A stretch of DNA of 40,767 nt from CAYLNH01 sp964384625 (GTDB lineage: Bacteria; Verrucomicrobiota; Lentisphaeria; JABSQK01): NCBI GenBank assembly GCA_964384625.1, contig CAYLNH010000029.1:1-40767 (forward strand), read 5' to 3'. The translations under genes were made by a program, and so were the position numbers. The stretch's first letter is position 1; each line of letters opens with the position of its first letter. Below the pieces are notes generated by a model, which did no database searches, was not told the origin of the DNA, and saw only the letters and a list, made by a program, of their open reading frames with translations. Positions 39,646 to 40,767 of this stretch are shown here, in pieces.

Positions 39646-40107
39646 ATGGCTTGGATTGCGTGTACGGCCGGGGAGGACGACGGGTTCGTCTGTGCTTTGA
39701 GCGAGGGCCAGACCTTTTCATTGGGACGTGGTGGAAGCTGTTCCATCCAACTGCAGCACAACAGTATCGCGGAGCACCACTGCAACGTGACGTTGAAGGG
39801 CAAGGAGCTGGTGGTGGAGATTCTGGTGGCCGGCGCCGGCGTCACGATTGACGGCAAGTGCCGGCAGAAGGAGACCCTGCGGCTGAAACCCGGGTCCGTT
39901 TTCGACATCGGCGCCGACCATTTTGAGTACCTCTATAGCTATGAGCAGTACATCCAGGCAACCGCCAACAAGGACAAGAACGATAAACCCATGTCCCGCG
40001 AAGAGATGAAGCACCGCTTTTCGCGACTGGCAACGGAAACCGCCATACGCCGGCGAAAGAAGACCGGCGGCAGGAAATCATGGTTGCGGCGGCTGTTCGG
40101 CGGCTGA
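39646..40107 (+). CDS. FHA-domain-like protein, atypical
   Basis: The 153-residue protein resembles a forkhead-associated domain: FSLGRGGSCSIQLQHNSIAEHHCNV at about 24-48, then ILVAGAGVTIDGK and LKPGSVFDIGADHFEYL. FHA domains bind phosphothreonine peptides through a Ser-Arg-x-His-like loop; here that loop reads Ala42-Glu43-His44-His45, so the usual contact residues are changed. The C-terminal 50 residues are basic and helical (SREEMKHRFSRLATETAIRRRKKTGGRKSWLRRL), perhaps for nucleic acid or membrane binding. ATG 39646 has GGAGG about ten bases before it; the frame upstream, across the divergent gap, is not conserved. Confidence 0.82.
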   Translation: MAWIACTAGEDDGFVCALSEGQTFSLGRGGSCSIQLQHNSIAEHHCNVTLKGKELVVEILVAGAGVTIDGKCRQKETLRLKPGSVFDIGADHFEYLYSYEQYIQATANKDKNDKPMSREEMKHRFSRLATETAIRRRKKTGGRKSWLRRLFGG

Positions 40108-40241
40108 CAATCGCGCTGAACTTTTTTGATTTGTCGCTTCCAAAGCAACGGCAGACTGGGTATATTCCACCGAGTAAGTGTTGAACCCGGGGTCCGCGGG
40201 TAGCACAAGTTGGGAAAACCGGGAACCGGAGGAGAACAGGC

Positions 40242-40661
40242 ATGCCGCTTACCTACCGTATCAGCACAAGCCATCATCTGGTCCTGGCGCGGGCGTCGGG
40301 CGTCCTTACCGTCAGCGAGGTCACCGATTACCTTAAAGCGCGAGTCGAGGATCCGGACTTCCAGGCCGGATTCGATGAGTTGATCGACCTGCGTGATGTC
40401 GGCTACGTGGATATTTTTGCGGACGGCATGAACCGCATCCTGCCGGTGGCGGAAGCATCCAGGCTCCGTCGCGGACAGGGCAAGGTGGCAATTATCGCCG
40501 CGACCGACCTGGTCTACGGCCTGGCCAGGATGTACGCCCTGATGTCACAAGCCCGGGGGTCTCGGGTGCAGGTGGGGGTGTGCCGCGATGTGGACGCGGC
40601 CGAGGAGTTCCTCAACTTCAAGCCGCAACCGTATTCCCTGCCTGCAGACGCGGCGTCCTGA
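40242..40661 (+). CDS. STAS/SpoIIAA-like domain protein
   Basis: The 139-residue protein looks like the SpoIIAA-like family: beta-strand LTYRISTSHHLVLARASGVLTVSEVTDYLKARVEDPDFQAGFDELIDLRDVGYVDI at the start, then a VAIIAATDLVYGLARMYALM segment and a RVQVGVCRDVDAAEEFL end. Related STAS domains bind protein partners or small ligands; no kinase or phosphosite is evident. ATG 40242 has GGAGGA about 11 bases upstream. TATATT at 40161-40166 could be its -10 box; no good -35 goes with it. It is independent of the FHA-like gene, 134 bases upstream. Confidence 0.82.
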   Translation: MPLTYRISTSHHLVLARASGVLTVSEVTDYLKARVEDPDFQAGFDELIDLRDVGYVDIFADGMNRILPVAEASRLRRGQGKVAIIAATDLVYGLARMYALMSQARGSRVQVGVCRDVDAAEEFLNFKPQPYSLPADAAS

Positions 40662-40718
40662 AGGCGGCCTGCGAATGTAAGCCCTCGTTTACTGCCCTTC
40701 GCGGTCCGCATAGAGATC

Positions 40719-40737
40719 CCGCACCCTTGCGGTGCGG
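40719..40737. terminator. Possible terminator hairpin at the right edge
   Basis: CCGCACC-CTTGC-GGTGCGG is a perfect 7-bp stem 57 bases after the STAS-like gene. It is followed by AGTTTC, only a short T run, so it is equally likely to be a REP-like palindrome. The sequence ends soon after. Confidence 0.35.
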
Positions 40738-40767
40738 AGTTTCAGGATCGGTCACCTACACCAGACA

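Overview
The window is about 40.8 kb of GC-rich chromosomal DNA with dense coding on both strands. It carries ordinary bacterial housekeeping genes (smpB, leuB, queA, pyk, lpxB) beside features common in the Planctomycetes-Verrucomicrobia-Chlamydiae group. These are a pilin-like protein with a type II/IV prepilin N-terminus, large secreted hydrolase-like proteins, a GH4 enzyme, and a UroD-like methyltransferase next to an AraC regulator. lpxB implies a Gram-negative envelope with lipid A. My best guess is a Lentisphaerota or Kiritimatiellota-like bacterium, probably an environmental genome. That is inference from gene content, not from a marker search.

Layout. 0.1-2.7 kb: AraC regulator divergent from a UroD-like protein, then a block of direct and inverted repeats. 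2.7-5.6 kb: smpB, tRNA-Arg(CCU), a small hypothetical gene and a GH4 glycosidase. 5.7-12.8 kb, all on +: leuB, queA, an HDAC-like deacetylase, a translationally coupled aminotransferase and nitrilase/omega-amidase pair, and a zinc alcohol dehydrogenase. Short palindromes and tandem repeats fill the gaps here. 12.8-21.8 kb, all on -: a GntR-type regulator fused to a solute-binding-protein-like domain, then a pilin-like protein, two large secreted hydrolase-like proteins, a TPR-like exported protein and an unrecognised protein. 22.1-29.6 kb, all on -: an operon of nucleoside deoxyribosyltransferase-like protein, exported N-acetylmuramoyl-L-alanine amidase, a large membrane protein with a lysine-rich linker, an ABC ATPase fused to a DUF2314-like domain, and a double ABC-2 permease. 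30.0-36 kb: pyruvate kinase, a sigma-54 response regulator, larC and lpxB. 36-40.7 kb: two hypothetical proteins, a GT2 glycosyltransferase, a lipoprotein, an FHA-like protein and a STAS-like protein.

The two most unusual assemblies are on the minus strand. The first is the regulator, pilin-like and hydrolase cassette, whose one-component regulator seems to sense its ligand with a recruited solute-binding fold (13.6-21.8 kb). The second is the envelope/ABC operon with the ATPase-DUF2314 fusion (22.1-29.6 kb). No CRISPR array, prophage, transposase or rRNA was seen.
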